64,000 nucleotides of DNA from NCBI RefSeq assembly GCF_000719475.1, contig NZ_JOGO01000010.1, positions 1 through 64,000 on the forward strand. The letters are read 5' to 3'. Source of the DNA: Streptomyces sp. NRRL F-5630. GTDB taxonomy: Bacteria; Actinomycetota; Actinomycetes; Streptomycetales; Streptomycetaceae. This document shows positions 18,157 through 26,809 of this stretch, piece by piece; the stretch's first letter is position 1, and each line of letters begins with the position of its first letter. The translations under genes and the position numbers were made by a program. The notes below the pieces were generated by a model. The model did no database searches, was not told the DNA's origin, and saw nothing but the letters and a program-made list of their open reading frames with translations.

Positions 18157-19671
18157 CTACCGGTCTCCGAAGACGGTGCGGTGCCAGTCCTTTCTGGCCA
18201 CTGCGGTGTTGTCGAACATGACGTGCTTGACCTGGGTGTACTCCTCGAAGGAGTACACGGACATGTCCTTGCCGTAGCCGGAGGACTTGTAGCCGCCGTG
18301 CGGCATCTCGCTGACGATCGGGATGTGGTCGTTGATCCATACGCAGCCGGCCTTGATCTCGCGGGTGGCACGGTGCGCGCGGTACGTGTCGCGGGTCCAG
18401 GCCGAGGCGGCCAGCCCGTACGGCGTGTCGTTGGCGAGCCGCAGCGCCTCGTCGTCGGTGTCGAAGGGAAGCGCGACGAGGACGGGGCCGAAGATCTCCG
18501 ACTGCACGACCTCGCTGTCCTGCGCGACGTCGGCGAGCAACGTCGGGCGGTAGTAGGCGCCGTCCTCGAGCACGCCGCCTGGTGCCTCGCCGCCGGTCAC
18601 GACGCGCGACGTCGCGCGAGCGCGCTCCACGAACGCCGCGACGCGGTCACGGTGCGCATGGCTGATGAGCGGCCCGAGGTCGGTCGCCGGGTCGAAGGGG
18701 TCACCAAGCCGCACCGTCTCCATGAGCGCCGCGACGTCGCGTACGAAACGCTCGTAGACGGGGCGCTGCACATAGGCGCGCGTCGCGGCGGTGCAGTCCT
18801 GGCCGCCGTTGATGAGCGAGGCGGCGACGGCACCGTGCACGGCGGCGTCGATGTCCGCGTCGTCGAAGACCACGAACGGGGCCTTGCCTCCCAGTTCGAG
18901 GTGGAGCCTGCTGACGCCGCCGGTGGCGAGTTCCGCGACGTGCTTGCCGACCGCCGTCGAGCCGGTGAACGACGTCATCGCGACGTCGGGGTGCGTGACG
19001 AGGCGCTCGCCCGCCTCGCGGCCGGTGCCGCTGACGATGTTCACGACACCGCCGGGGAGGCCGGCGGCCGTCGCGGCCTCGGCGAAGAGGAGTGAGGTGA
19101 AGGGGGTGAGTTCGGAGGGCTTGAGCACGATCGTGTTCCCCGCCGCGATGGCCGGAAGGATCTTCCAGGCGGCCATCTGGAGGGGGTAGTTCCACGGCGC
19201 GATGGAGCCGATGACGCCGACCGCCTCGCGACGTACGTACGAGGTGTGGTCGCCGCTGTACTCGGCCGCCGCGCGTCCTTCGAGGTGCCGCGCGGCGCCG
19301 GCGAAGAAGGCGGTGTTGTCGACGGTGCCCGGCACGTCGAACTCGCGGCTGAGCCTGATCGGCTTGCCGCACTGGAGGGACTCGGCCTGGGCGAAGTCCT
19401 CGGCGCGCTCGGCGAGCACCGCCGCGAAACGGTGGAGGGCGTCCGCACGCTCGCCGGGCGTCGCGCCGGACCAGGCGGGGAAGGCGGCACGCGCGGCGGC
19501 GACGGCGGCGTCCACGTCGGCACGTCCCGCGAGTTCGTACGTGAAGATCGTCCGCCCACTGGCCGGATCCACGACATCCTGCCTGCAGCCCGAGGTTCCC
19601 CGAACGAGGCGGCCATCGATGTACTGGGCGCCTGCGGTGAAGTGGTCCCGTGGCTGGAAGCGGTTGTGCAT
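18157..19671 (-). CDS. Gamma-aminobutyraldehyde dehydrogenase-like aldehyde dehydrogenase
   Basis: A 504-residue ALDH. The catalytic set is present: Asn161 in APWNYP, Glu259 in ELGGK, Cys293 in GGQDCTAATR. HIPIVSEMPHGGYKSSGYGKDMS near the C-terminus is characteristic of the PatD/PuuC-like gamma-aminobutyraldehyde dehydrogenases that turn 4-aminobutanal into GABA. It is first in a probable operon with potD and potABC, linking uptake and catabolism. GGAGGAG about 6 nt before the ATG gives a strong start. A motif shared with the lrp promoter lies about 90 bp upstream. Confidence 0.9.
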   Translation of the reverse strand: MHNRFQPRDHFTAGAQYIDGRLVRGTSGCRQDVVDPASGRTIFTYELAGRADVDAAVAAARAAFPAWSGATPGERADALHRFAAVLAERAEDFAQAESLQCGKPIRLSREFDVPGTVDNTAFFAGAARHLEGRAAAEYSGDHTSYVRREAVGVIGSIAPWNYPLQMAAWKILPAIAAGNTIVLKPSELTPFTSLLFAEAATAAGLPGGVVNIVSGTGREAGERLVTHPDVAMTSFTGSTAVGKHVAELATGGVSRLHLELGGKAPFVVFDDADIDAAVHGAVAASLINGGQDCTAATRAYVQRPVYERFVRDVAALMETVRLGDPFDPATDLGPLISHAHRDRVAAFVERARATSRVVTGGEAPGGVLEDGAYYRPTLLADVAQDSEVVQSEIFGPVLVALPFDTDDEALRLANDTPYGLAASAWTRDTYRAHRATREIKAGCVWINDHIPIVSEMPHGGYKSSGYGKDMSVYSFEEYTQVKHVMFDNTAVARKDWHRTVFGDR

Positions 19672-19760
19672 GTCGCTCTCCTCCGGCCCCCGCGAGGGTG
19701 CGGGTACCGTAGCTCCGGCTCGATGTGAGTGCCGATCCTGACAGAGAGGCTTCAGTTCAA

Positions 19761-19775
19761 CAAGTGATTCCGTTG
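19761..19775 (-). promoter_or_regulatory. Candidate operator shared with the lrp/aldehyde dehydrogenase promoter
   Basis: On the minus strand the sequence reads CAACGGAATCACTTG. It matches 11 of 15 positions with CAACGGATTTCATTG at 26751-26765 and both are CAA...TTG imperfect inverted repeats. It lies in the only AT-rich part of this divergent spacer, about 90 bp from the aldehyde dehydrogenase start. Binding by the AsnC/Lrp protein is a guess. Confidence 0.4.
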
Positions 19776-19871
19776 TTTCCTTTTGCTTACACGACGAAAT
19801 CTGTCGACCGCCCGTCGAGGCTTCCGCGAAAATCCAGACGGAGTGCCGAGCTTGCCTGCGAAACTCCCTTC

Positions 19872-20507
19872 ATGGAAGAGGAGTCGAGCAGGGACTACGT
19901 AGCGTTGCTCGAGCGGGCGCGCGGCACGGTGCTGCCCGTGGCGAGGGGCGGGGACGGAGAAACTCCCGAGGACAGCGCGGCCCGCGCCGCCGTCCCGGGA
20001 CGTCGTGTCAAGTTCCTCCACTTCTGGGGGCACACGTCGCGCGGCGGGGACCTCGACAAAGCGTGTTTGAGCCAGTGGTGGCCCGCGCCGTTCACGGTCG
20101 GCGCCGCGACGTACGCCACGGCGGAGCACTGGATGATGGCGCGCAAGGCGCGGCTCTTCGGCGACGTGGCGGCGGAGAACGCGGCATTGGCGGCCCCAGG
20201 CCCGGCGCAGGCGAAGGCGGCCGGTCGCCTCGTCCAGGGCTTCGACGAGGCGACGTGGGAGCGGGAACGCTTCGGCATCGTCGTCGAAGGCAGCGTCCAC
20301 AAGTTCTCCGCCCACCCGGCCCTCACGGACTTCCTCCTCGGCACCGGCAACCGCGTTCTCGTCGAGGCCAGCCCACTCGACCGGATCTGGGGCATCGGCC
20401 TCGCCGCCGACGACCCCCGCGCCTCCCGCCCGGCGAGCTGGCCCGGCCAGAACCTCCTCGGCTTCGCACTCATGGCGGCACGCGACATCTTGCGTGGGGA
20501 GGCGTAG
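19872..20507 (+). CDS. NADAR-family protein (YbiA-like)
   Basis: A 211-residue protein with a complete NADAR fold signature: LHFWGHT, LSQWWPAPFTV, YATAEHWMMARKARLFGD, RFGIVVEGSVHKFSAHP, LGTGNRVLVEASPLDRIWGIGL and WPGQNLLGFALMAARDIL. NADAR proteins act on ADP-ribose-related N-glycosidic bonds. The DarT1-associated members, and reportedly several free-standing ones, remove ADP-ribose from guanine bases. YbiA-type members act on riboflavin-pathway intermediates. No toxin-like ADP-ribosyltransferase is adjacent. The ATG at 19872 is chosen because the frame upstream has non-coding composition. Divergent from the aldehyde dehydrogenase. Confidence 0.85.
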   Translation: MEEESSRDYVALLERARGTVLPVARGGDGETPEDSAARAAVPGRRVKFLHFWGHTSRGGDLDKACLSQWWPAPFTVGAATYATAEHWMMARKARLFGDVAAENAALAAPGPAQAKAAGRLVQGFDEATWERERFGIVVEGSVHKFSAHPALTDFLLGTGNRVLVEASPLDRIWGIGLAADDPRASRPASWPGQNLLGFALMAARDILRGEA

Positions 20508-20783
20508 GGCGCCGGAACGCGGCGGGCGGAGGGGCGGACGCGAACGTGAGCCGGAGGGGCGCGACGCGACGCGAGGCGGAAGAAGGCGCAGCACTACGCC
20601 GAGGGACATTGGACGCGACGGCGGGGGCGACGGCGACGCTGGTGTAAGTGGGCGCGACATCAGGGGTGGTGTCGGCGTGACGCGACGTGTACGCGGCGTC
20701 GCGACGTGGTGCCAGTACGGCGCGTAGGCGACGTCGCGGTGTGGAACGGCGCGGCGTGTACGCGACGTCGCGGCGCCGCAGGG
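20508..20783. repeat. Iterated-motif spacer
   Basis: About 275 bp between convergent genes with several motif copies (20680-20780). No gene or terminator seen. Confidence 0.55.
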
Positions 20784-22034
20784 TCAGCGCGACGCCACGT
20801 GCGGCCCGTCCACCACGCCGAACGGCGCCTGTGCGTGGTACCCGTACGCCCCTTCGCCGTCCGCGCCCTCCCCCTCCTCCACCGCGAGCACGAAGCCCAC
20901 CACCAGGACAGCGAGCCCGCCAACCAAACCGACGAGCCCGCACACCAGCCCGGCCAGCGACATCCCGCGCCCCGGCCCGCCCGCGCGTCGCGCACGCCCC
21001 GCCCCCACCGCGCCGAAGACGACGGCGAGCACCCCCGTCACAAGACCGAGAACCCAGAAGGCCACAGCGCCCCCGGCGTCGAGCGTGGCAGCGAGCACAT
21101 AGGCGAGGAGCGCGACACCCCCCAGCGAGAGGGCGGCACGCGCCGGCCCGGCAGCCCTCGGCAACGCGCCGCTCACCGCGACGTGCGGCGCGGACGACGC
21201 AGCGTAAGGCGGGAAGGGCGTCGTCGACGGCGCGACAGGTGCCGCGACCGGCACCCCGTACGTGGCGTGCGGCGCAGCAGTCGCGGGCCGCGCGGCACTC
21301 GTCGGCGGTACGGGGGACGACGCGACGTACGGCGACGGCGCGTACCCCGCCTGCGGCAGCCCGCGGAACGCGGCGTGGGCGAGCGGGTAGCCGAACGCCG
21401 CCCAGCCGGGGCCCTCGGGCGACGTCGGAATCTCTGGCACCACGTCTCCGCCCCGTCCGGGCGACGCGTCGCCCCGACCCCCCACCGGCCACGCGGCAAC
21501 AGCATCGGAAGCGGCCGGGGCATTGAGTGGCGGCGCGACATCCGGCGACCTGGTACCCGGCAGCGGCGCCGGCCAGGAGGCGGGGGCCCGAAAGGAGCCC
21601 ACACCGTCGCGCACAGCCGAAGCCGAAGCCGACGCGCCCCCGCTATCCCCGTCCCCGGCCCGACCTCCCGCAGTCTCGCGCGTCGTCACCGCGCCGGGGA
21701 CGTCGCGGCCAGACGGTGCGGCCGGAACGTCGCGGCCAGACACCGCGCCCACCTCCCCGGCATCACCGGCACTCGCTGCCACGCCGCCCGCCCATGCCGC
21801 CTCGTCCGGCCCCGACGCGACGCCGTCGCCGGAAATCACCGCGCCGTCCCCGTCGCCCGTCGCGTCCGCCCCTCCGTACGCGACGTCCCCCGCCCCTCGC
21901 CTCCTGGCCTCGCCGCGTCCCGACCCCTGACGCCCCGCGTCGCCCCCGTCGCCCCGCTCCGTCTCGTCCACCCGTTTCCCTTCCGCGTCCACTGCCGCAC
22001 CGGCCCGCCCGGACGTCGCGGCGGAACGCCGCAT
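20784..22034 (-). CDS. DUF4190-like membrane protein with long disordered N-terminus
   Basis: A 416-residue protein. Roughly the first 290 residues are Ala/Gly/Pro/Ser/Asp-rich and disordered. They are followed by three to four short hydrophobic helices (ALSLGGVALLAYVLAATL, VAFWVLGLVTGVLAVVFGAVG, MSLAGLVCGLVGLVGGLAVLVVGFVLAV) like small actinobacterial DUF4190 proteins, and an acidic tail. Repeated SGRDVPAAPSGRDVPGA-type peptides in the N-terminus are the dispersed motif translated. Function unknown. The true start may be well inside the frame, because the N-terminal half has no conserved feature. Confidence 0.6.
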   Translation of the reverse strand: MRRSAATSGRAGAAVDAEGKRVDETERGDGGDAGRQGSGRGEARRRGAGDVAYGGADATGDGDGAVISGDGVASGPDEAAWAGGVAASAGDAGEVGAVSGRDVPAAPSGRDVPGAVTTRETAGGRAGDGDSGGASASASAVRDGVGSFRAPASWPAPLPGTRSPDVAPPLNAPAASDAVAAWPVGGRGDASPGRGGDVVPEIPTSPEGPGWAAFGYPLAHAAFRGLPQAGYAPSPYVASSPVPPTSAARPATAAPHATYGVPVAAPVAPSTTPFPPYAASSAPHVAVSGALPRAAGPARAALSLGGVALLAYVLAATLDAGGAVAFWVLGLVTGVLAVVFGAVGAGRARRAGGPGRGMSLAGLVCGLVGLVGGLAVLVVGFVLAVEEGEGADGEGAYGYHAQAPFGVVDGPHVASR

Positions 22035-22141
22035 CGTCCGGCATCCCGGCCGCCTGCCGCTCGGCGCGCCGTCCTACGATGATCCCCGACCGGCGCCGTG
22101 TCCGGTCCACCGCCCTGACCGGGGAAGGACCGCGAGGACCC

Positions 22142-23176
22142 ATGAACGTCTCCAGCGAACTGCACACCTTCATCGCAGGTCTGCCCAAGGCCGAACTGCA
22201 CGTGCACCACGTCGGCTCCGCCTCGCCGCGCATCGTCGCGGAGCTCGCCGCGCGCCACAGCGACACGCGGGTGCCCACGGCGCCCGAGGCGCTCGCGGAC
22301 TACTTCACGTTCACGGACTTCGCGCACTTCATCGATGTCTACCTCTCCGTCGTCGATCTCATCCGCACCCCGGAGGACGTCCGGCTGCTGACCTTCGAGA
22401 TCGCGCGCGACATGGCGCGCCAGAACATTCGCTACGCGGAGCTGACCGTCACGCCCTACAGCTCGACGCGACGGCGCGTCGACGCGCACGCCTTCATGGA
22501 GGCCATCGAGGACGCGCGGCACGCCGCGGAGAAGGAGCTGAACGTCGCGCTGCGCTGGTCCTTCGACATCCCCGGTGAAGCGGGTCTCGAAGCGGCGGAG
22601 GAGACGACGCGCCTCGCGACGGAGCTGGGCCCCGACGGTCTCATCAGCTTCGGTCTCGGTGGCCCCGAGATCGGGGTGCCGCGTCCGCAGTTCAAGCCGT
22701 ACTTCGACCGCGCGCGAGCAGCGGGGCTGCGCTCCGTGCCCCACGCCGGCGAGACGACCGGACCCGAGACGATCTGGGACGCGCTCAACGAGCTGGGTGC
22801 CGAGCGCATCGGCCACGGGACGAGCGCCGTGCAGGACCCCCGGCTGCTGGACCACCTGGCGGAGCACCGCATCCCGCTGGAGGTGTGCCCGACGTCCAAC
22901 ATCGCGACGCGTGCCGTCGCGGACCTCTCCGCGCACCCGGTCAGGCAGATGGTCGACGCGGGTCTCCTCGTGACCATCAACAGCGACGACCCGCCGATGT
23001 TCAACACCGACCTCAACAACGAGTACGCCGTCGCGGCCTCGCTCCTCGGCCTGGACGAACGCGGCTTGGCGGAGCTGGCGAAGAACGCCGTGGAGGCGTC
23101 GTTCCTCGACTCCGTGGGCAAGACACGGCTCCACGCCGAGATCGACGCGTACCTCGCCACCTGGCTCGCGCCCTGA
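22142..23176 (+). CDS. Adenosine deaminase-family enzyme, probable aminodeoxyfutalosine deaminase
   Basis: A 344-residue metal-dependent deaminase (amidohydrolase barrel). The zinc ligands and catalytic residues are visible: His20 and His22 in AELHVHHVG, His201 and Glu204 in HAGET, His225 in IGHGTS, Asp282-Asp283 in NSDDPP. A Streptomyces avermitilis relative annotated as adenosine deaminase was shown to deaminate 6-aminodeoxyfutalosine in the futalosine route to menaquinone, with an Arg after strand 1 implicated in specificity. Arg30 here is a candidate equivalent. Plain adenosine deaminase remains possible. The ATG follows GAGGACCC closely. The GDPD gene starts 20 bp downstream. Confidence 0.85.
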   Translation: MNVSSELHTFIAGLPKAELHVHHVGSASPRIVAELAARHSDTRVPTAPEALADYFTFTDFAHFIDVYLSVVDLIRTPEDVRLLTFEIARDMARQNIRYAELTVTPYSSTRRRVDAHAFMEAIEDARHAAEKELNVALRWSFDIPGEAGLEAAEETTRLATELGPDGLISFGLGGPEIGVPRPQFKPYFDRARAAGLRSVPHAGETTGPETIWDALNELGAERIGHGTSAVQDPRLLDHLAEHRIPLEVCPTSNIATRAVADLSAHPVRQMVDAGLLVTINSDDPPMFNTDLNNEYAVAASLLGLDERGLAELAKNAVEASFLDSVGKTRLHAEIDAYLATWLAP

Positions 23177-23196
23177 TGCTGTGATGGCATGCCCCC

Positions 23197-23940
23197 ATGC
23201 GCACCGTCACCGCCGTGGGGCATCGCGGCGATCCGTACCGTTTCCGTGAGAACACAGTCGCCTCGCTGCGCTCCGCGTTCGCGGGCGGCGCCGACGCCGT
23301 GGAGCTGGATGTCCGGCTGACACGCGACGGCGTGCCCCTCCTGCTGCACGACGCGACGCTCTCGCGGCTGTGGGACGTCGACGCGCGGCTGAGCGACGTC
23401 ACCGCCGACGACGTCGCGCGGCTTACGCGGGGCGGCGTGCCCTCTCTCGCGGACGCCCTGGACGCGACGTCGGGACGTCGCGTCATGATCGACCTCCCCT
23501 CCGCGACGCCGCGTGCCGTACGCGCCGTACTGGGCGTCGTACGCGACAGCGGCGCGACATCGCGCGTGTACTACTGCGCCGGCCCCGACGCCATGCTCGC
23601 CGTCCGCGCGCAGGACCCCGCCGCCGAGATCGCCCTGACGTGGACGACGCTCGCCCCGCCGCGTCCCGCACTCCTCGACGCGGTCCGGCCGCGCTGGCTC
23701 AACTACCGCTTCGGTCTCCTCGACAGCGGTCTCGTCGCGTCCCTGCACCGTGACGGATACCTCGTGTCCGCGTGGACGCCGGACACGCGGCGTTCGCTGC
23801 GACATCTGCTCGCCACCGGCGTCGACTCCGTGACGAGCAACCGTGTGGCCGTCGCGTGCGCGGAGCGGGACCGCGCGGGCCTCCCACGCCCGTCGTCTCG
23901 CCCCAGCGACGGGCCAGTTCAGGACGCTCCCGCGCCGTGA
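23197..23940 (+). CDS. Glycerophosphodiester phosphodiesterase family protein
   Basis: A 247-residue TIM-barrel GDPD. Signature residues: His-Arg in GHRGDPYRFRENT, Glu/Asp pair in AVELDVRLTRDGVPLLLHD. Such enzymes hydrolyse glycerophosphodiesters to glycerol 3-phosphate and an alcohol. No signal peptide, so probably cytoplasmic. It begins 20 bp after the deaminase stop and is likely cotranscribed. An SGRRV/GATSR segment is encoded by motif copies around 23465-23565. Its 3' end overlaps the remnant of a potD pseudogene on the other strand. Confidence 0.88.
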   Translation: MRTVTAVGHRGDPYRFRENTVASLRSAFAGGADAVELDVRLTRDGVPLLLHDATLSRLWDVDARLSDVTADDVARLTRGGVPSLADALDATSGRRVMIDLPSATPRAVRAVLGVVRDSGATSRVYYCAGPDAMLAVRAQDPAAEIALTWTTLAPPRPALLDAVRPRWLNYRFGLLDSGLVASLHRDGYLVSAWTPDTRRSLRHLLATGVDSVTSNRVAVACAERDRAGLPRPSSRPSDGPVQDAPAP

Positions 23941-24714
23941 TGTCGCGTGCGGTAGCGAGGCGACGTCATCGCGTCCTCCAGGAAGATGAGCGGGTCCTCG
24001 GCGAGTGCGGCGGTCTCCTTGTCCTTCGCCGCCCCGAGGACGTCGCGTGCGGCAGGCACGGGACAGACGTAGTTGACCCCGGCGGCGAGGGCCCGCGGCG
24101 ACCTCGGGCTCGTAGTAGTGGTCGATGAGGCGTTCGGCGTTGCGCTTGTGGGCGGCGCGGTCGGGGATCCTGAGCGACTCGGCCCACAACTCGGCGCCTG
24201 CCTCGGGTACGAGGAAACGAATAGCGGGTTGTCGGTCTGAAGCTGGATCACGTCGCCCGGGTACGCCTGGCAGGCAAGCACGTCGCCCGAGGCCAGGTCC
24301 TTGATGTAGCCGTTTCCGGTGAAGCGGCGGACGTGCCCGGCGCGTACACGTGGGGCGAGCCGGTCGTACATGCGGTGGAAGTCGTCGGTCGTCCAGCGGG
24401 TGATGTCGACGCCCTCCCCTGCAGGAGCGCTTACACCTCGTCCGTGCCCGACAGGAGCGTGACGCGGCCCTTGAACTCGTCGCCCCACAGCTCGGAGACA
24501 TGGTGCAAAGTGCAGCCCAATTTGGCGCGTCGTGCGCGATTCCCGTGATGCCAACTGCCACGGCACCGTGGAGTGCCGCCCCGGGTCGAACGCCAGGTCG
24601 CGCAGCGAGGGATCCGATGCTCAGCATGCCCGCCGCCGCGACGCCGCCGCGCGGAACGGCAGGTCGCGTCAGGACGCCGCGCCGCTGCGGGAGAACGTCG
24701 CGGCGCGAACGCAT
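23919..24714 (-). pseudogene. Degraded potD-like polyamine-binding protein gene
   Basis: PotD-like segments occur in the right order but in alternating frames: a twin-arginine-like N-terminus (MRSRRDVLPQRRGVLTRPA), a DPGRHSTVPW segment, ITGIAHDA, HVSELWGDEFKGRVTLLSGTDE followed by a stop, then RMYDRLAPRVRAGHVRRFTG with NGYIKDLASGDVLACQAYPG, then AHKRNAERLIDHYYEPEVAA, then AAGVNYVCPVPAARD. At least four frameshifts are needed, and roughly 100 residues between the signal region and DPGRHS are missing compared with the intact PotD. It sits downstream of the second aldehyde dehydrogenase, mirroring the intact aldehyde dehydrogenase-potD pair. Confidence 0.85.
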
Positions 24715-25155
24715 CGTAGGCGACGTGCACACCGCGCTGGACGTACGCGACGTCAACGGGAAGGGACCGGCGTATCGATGGCTTCGGCACGCGCGCAGCA
24801 CGACGCTCGCGTCACACGCCGACGGCAATCGACGTCGCATCCTCGCCGGGCAGCGTACGGACGACACAGTGTCGACGAGGACGCAGCTATGGGCAGACAC
24901 GACACACGCCGCGCAGGGCGACGCCCTCGTCGCGAGACCGCACACGTCGCGTACCCACCGCGACGTCGCGCATCGCGACTCCCCACCGGCGCGACGTACC
25001 CACCGCCCCACGCCGAACAACCCATGCCCAGCCCCCACCCCACCACCAAGACGGCCCGCACCGCGCCCCAGCGCGGCGCGAGCCGTCCCCACCCCACCAG
25101 AAAAGCCGGGGCGCACCCGACAACGCCGGCCCGCCCCGCCCCCGAGGGCCCTGCC
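24715..25155. repeat. Spacer between aldehyde dehydrogenase and the potD pseudogene
   Basis: About 440 bp. Motif copies lie around 24790-25010, mostly as degenerate GCGACGT forms. No gene is credible; the open frames are shadows. Confidence 0.5.
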
Positions 25156-26592
25156 TCAGTCCAGCGACGTCATCACGTGCTTGACGCGCGTGTAGTCGTC
25201 GAAGCCGTAGAGCGACAGGTCCTTGCCGTAGCCGGATTTCTTGAAGCCGCCGTGCGGCATCTCGGCGACGAGCGGGATGTGCGTGTTGATCCACACGCAG
25301 CCGAAGTCGAGCGACTTGGACATCCGCATGGCGCGCGCGTGGTCCTTCGTCCAGACGGACGAGGCGAGGGCGTACTCGACGTCGTTCGCGTATGCGAGGG
25401 CCTGCGCCTCGTCGGTGAAGGACTGGACCGTGATGACGGGCCCGAAGACCTCGTTCTGGATGATCTCGTCCTCCTGGCGCAGGCCGGAGACGACGGTCGG
25501 CGCGTAGAAGTAGCCCTTGTCACCGACGCGGCGTCCGCCGGTCTCGACCTTGGCGTGCGCGGGCAGCCGGTCGATGAAGCCGCTCACCTGCGCGAGCTGG
25601 TTGGCGTTGTTGAGCGGCCCGTAGAAGGCGTCTTCGTCGTCGGGCCCGGCGGTGCGCAGTTCGGCAGCGGCCTTGGCGAGGGCGGTGACGAACTCGTCGT
25701 GCACCGACTCGTGCACCAGGACGCGCGTCGCGGCGGTGCAGTCCTGCCCGGCGTTGAAGTAGCCGGCCTCGGAGATGCCCGCGACGGCCTTCGCGAGATC
25801 GGCGTCCTCGAAGACGACGACAGGGGCCTTGCCGCCCAGTTCGAGGTGGACGCGCTTGAGGTCCTTCGCCGCCGAGCCCGCGACCTCCGTCCCGGCGCGC
25901 ACGGAGCCGGTGATGGAGGCCATGGCCGGCGTGTCGTGCTCGACCATGAGGCGCCCCGTGTCGCGGTCGCCGCACACGACGTTGAAGACGCCGTCCGGCA
26001 GCACGGAACCCATGATCTCGGCCATCAGGACGGTCGACGCGGGCGTCGTGTCCGAGGGCTTGAGGACGACGGTGTTGCCCGCGGCGAGCGCCGGGGCGAA
26101 CTTCCAGACCCCCATCATCATCGGGTAGTTCCACGGCGCGACCTGCGCGCAGACGCCGATCGGCTCGCGGCGTACGAAGGAGGTGAGCCCCTCCATGTAC
26201 TCCCCCGCCGAGCGCCCGTCGAGCATGCGCGCGGCGCCCGCGAAGAAGCGGATCTGGTCCACCATCGGCGGGATTTCCTCGCTGCGGGTGAGCTCGACCG
26301 GCTTGCCGGTGTTTTCGACCTCGGCGGCGATGAGTTCCTCGGCGCGCTCCTCGAAGGCGTCGGCGATCTTCAGCAGCGCGCGCTGGCGCTCCGCGGGCGT
26401 CGCGTCGCGCCACGCCGGGAACGCCGCGGCGGCGGCGTCCATCGCGGCGTCCACGTCGGCGGCGCCCGACAGGGGTGCCGTCGCATACGCCTCGCCGGTG
26501 GCCGGGTTCACGACCTCCGTGGTGGCGCCGTCCGCGGCGTCGCGGAACTCGCCGTTGATGTAGTTGCGCAGTCGGCGCGGTTCGGTGGTCAC
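25156..26592 (-). CDS. Gamma-aminobutyraldehyde dehydrogenase
   Basis: A 478-residue ALDH with Asn155 (APWNYP), Glu251 (ELGGK) and Cys285 (AGQDCTAATR). The C-terminal HIPLVAEMPHGGFKKSGYGKDLS segment marks the PatD/gamma-aminobutyraldehyde group. It would oxidise 4-aminobutanal, made by a putrescine aminotransferase or oxidase, to GABA. The start is GTG at 26592 with GGAGGG about 8 nt upstream. It is divergent from the lrp-aminotransferase pair, which likely supplies its substrate and its regulator. Downstream lies the potD pseudogene, so this was probably once a catabolic-uptake unit. Confidence 0.92.
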   Translation of the reverse strand: MTTEPRRLRNYINGEFRDAADGATTEVVNPATGEAYATAPLSGAADVDAAMDAAAAAFPAWRDATPAERQRALLKIADAFEERAEELIAAEVENTGKPVELTRSEEIPPMVDQIRFFAGAARMLDGRSAGEYMEGLTSFVRREPIGVCAQVAPWNYPMMMGVWKFAPALAAGNTVVLKPSDTTPASTVLMAEIMGSVLPDGVFNVVCGDRDTGRLMVEHDTPAMASITGSVRAGTEVAGSAAKDLKRVHLELGGKAPVVVFEDADLAKAVAGISEAGYFNAGQDCTAATRVLVHESVHDEFVTALAKAAAELRTAGPDDEDAFYGPLNNANQLAQVSGFIDRLPAHAKVETGGRRVGDKGYFYAPTVVSGLRQEDEIIQNEVFGPVITVQSFTDEAQALAYANDVEYALASSVWTKDHARAMRMSKSLDFGCVWINTHIPLVAEMPHGGFKKSGYGKDLSLYGFDDYTRVKHVMTSLD

Positions 26593-26750
26593 TGCCGGCC
26601 CTCCTGTCGTGTCCGGAGCCCGGTGTCAGGGCTCCCCGTCCCCAAGCTCCGTGTCCAAAGCCTGAGACGCCCACCCTAGCCGCAGGGGTGACGCTTTCGA
26701 CACACCCACTCCCTGCGGGCTGCGAAATCGGTGTTCTATGCGCCTTCACG

Positions 26751-26765
26751 CAACGGATTTCATTG
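26751..26765 (+). promoter_or_regulatory. Candidate Lrp-type operator in divergent promoter
   Basis: CAACGGATTTCATTG, an imperfect inverted repeat (10 of 15 positions symmetric), lies in the AT-rich centre of the divergent spacer, 45 bp before the preferred regulator start. A related 15-mer is found in the other aldehyde dehydrogenase promoter (19761-19775). Confidence 0.4.
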
Positions 26766-26809
26766 ATTCGTGCTTGCGGAACTGCGGAGTCCTCGGGCAA
26801 AGTGAGGAC

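Noticed and set aside
19872..20507. DarTG-type toxin-antitoxin pair
   Set aside because: Only the NADAR half is present; no DarT-like ADP-ribosyltransferase lies on either side.
1109..26592. Recent triplication of aldehyde dehydrogenases
   Set aside because: The three proteins differ clearly in sequence, and the first belongs to another subgroup, so they are not recent duplicates.
26738..26809. Longer N-terminus for the Lrp-type regulator
   Set aside because: The extra 24 residues show no family similarity and would overlap the candidate operator, so the later GTG is preferred, though not proven.
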